Shown: one piece after another, positions 63,141 through 64,000 of the stretch
Position numbering within the stretch: the stretch's first letter is position 1
Layout of the letters: the number at the start of each line of letters is the position of its first letter
NCBI GenBank assembly: GCA_024516155.1
Contig: JAJJXM010000019.1
Coordinates: forward strand, 496,001 to 560,000
Direction of reading: 5' to 3'
DNA: 64,000 bases
Origin: Pyronema omphalodes
Taxonomy: Eukaryota > Ascomycota > Pezizomycetes > Pezizales > Pyronemataceae
The notes under the pieces: generated by a model
What the model saw: only the letters and a program-made list of their open reading frames with translations
Database searches by the model: none
Told to the model about the DNA's origin: nothing
Program-made: the position numbers and the translations under genes

Positions 63141-64000
63141 CATAGTTCGGCACGGTCCGTCCAGGACGGCGGACCGGACGGGACCACGCTGGTGGTCCGG
63201 TCCCGTCCTCGACTTTGGACGGACGGCCACTAGGTAGTCCGGTCCCGTCCGCAAACTCAAAAGACCGGACGGGTCGGCGGGTGACGGCAGGACCGTGGTC
63301 TTTGGGTGCGCTAGTGTGCAGGGGGCCGTTTGGTTCAAGTTTGCCAGATATTATGGACCGCAGCAGTGACGATTTCAGCACTTCAGTATGAACCCTTCAT
63401 GCTGCATTTGATTAAAACTTTTGCACCCCACTGCAGGTGCACGCTCCACCCAGCAATAGTTTGACTGCTTATGGTAGCTTGATGTTATTATTTTTTCTTA
63501 GTAAAGTACGATTACGCTATAAGTATTTCTTCTGTCCTTCTCGTTCTATCTTCTACTATTCTATCTTCTACCTGCAAGAATTTTCCAGTTCTTTCATTGC
63601 CGTATAAGTCGAACATCCACAGCTATCACTCGATATAGAACACCGTAGAAATATCAACATGTCCTCAGCATCGTCATCAACCCCTGTTCCGACCAGGAGC
63701 AGAACACCTTGCCTGTCCTCTCCGGAGTCCATCTCATTTGAGAAGGATATACTGGATGGAGAAAGCACAATCTCTTCTGCTTTGTCGACACTTAACAGTG
63801 ATCTCTTTACACCAACGGGGCCTACTCAGCTCAATTAAGGTATTGTAGTTCAATGTGCCGGGGGAAGGATGCAGTGTAGTGTAGGGGGCAGGAGCTTTCT
63901 TATGCATCAGTATAGTTTTTTTTTGTTTGCAAGTAATTTCATATAGGTGACTTTAACTCGTGCGATGCATCAGAATTATCTAAGGAAAACACCATGAGCC
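63141..64000. mobile_element. Non-autonomous hAT element (copy B), cut by the window end
   Basis: Inverted relative to copy A and nearly collinear with it. The left end reads CATAGTTCGGCACGGTCCGT (third base changed from CAG). By comparison with copy A, roughly 200 bases including the other TIR lie beyond the window. Confidence 0.85.
63659..63838 (+). CDS. 59-codon ORF inside hAT copy B
   Basis: Counterpart of 30437-30616: same start, same stop, only two residue differences seen (Ser to Ala at position 4, Met to Ile at position 25). Unrecognised. Confidence 0.4.
   Translation: MSSASSSTPVPTRSRTPCLSSPESISFEKDILDGESTISSALSTLNSDLFTPTGPTQLN

Overview
The window is nuclear DNA of a filamentous ascomycete (Pezizomycotina). 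Genes carry short introns (about 46-140 nt) with GT(A/R) donors and CTAAC/CTGAC-like branch points. The gene set is typical of these fungi: a HapX-type iron regulator, Pom34, Tim22, nucleoside diphosphate kinase, a Ubp15/USP7-type deubiquitinase, a Gid7/WDR26-like WD40 protein, a Pho13-like phosphatase, a pyruvate dehydrogenase kinase-family protein, a DUF4048-like protein and HeLo/NB-ARC/TPR NLRs. A leotiomycete is possible, but nothing seen here proves the class. No tRNA, rRNA or CRISPR array was recognised.

Layout. 1-3.9 kb: 3' part of an NLR (copy 1). 3.9-20 kb: gene-poor, repeat-rich block with a 3-kb TA-flanked DNA element (copy L), two Mutator-like MITEs, long arrays of 5-10-bp repeats, one DUF4048-like gene and a nest of TA-flanked elements at 15.8-19.1 kb. 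20.4-27.5 kb: housekeeping island (POM34 on minus; an ANL/acyl-CoA-synthetase-like pseudoenzyme and a Gid7/WDR26-like gene on plus). 28-34.4 kb: transposon block with a hAT transposase remnant, a hAT MITE with 8-bp TSD, and copy R of the 3-kb element in inverted orientation. 34.6-37.9 kb: complete NLR copy 2. 40.5-59.7 kb: second housekeeping island (PHO13-like, UBP15/USP7, Telo_bind/OB-fold protein, TIM22, NDK, HapX, PDK). 59.7-64 kb: gene-free, with a pogo-like MITE, a tandem duplication and a second hAT MITE cut by the window end.

All multi-exon models below were assembled by hand from the sequence. In each, the splice phases close and the joined length is a multiple of three, apart from copy 1 of the NLR, which is cut by the window edge.

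Biological reading. The two NLRs are paralogs about 31 kb apart in the same orientation, with transposon-rich DNA between and around them. Each is predicted to join a HeLo (membrane-targeting, cell-death type) domain to an NB-ARC switch and a very homogeneous 43-residue TPR array. Variation in the array is concentrated at a few fixed positions. An intron of exactly 63 nt with no stop codon interrupts the Walker A loop in both copies, and an upstream intron with an in-frame stop separates HeLo from NB-ARC. Splicing could therefore decide whether the locus makes HeLo alone, an NLR with a broken P-loop, or the full receptor. Several transposon insertions are unusually well documented because the empty site is also present in the window.
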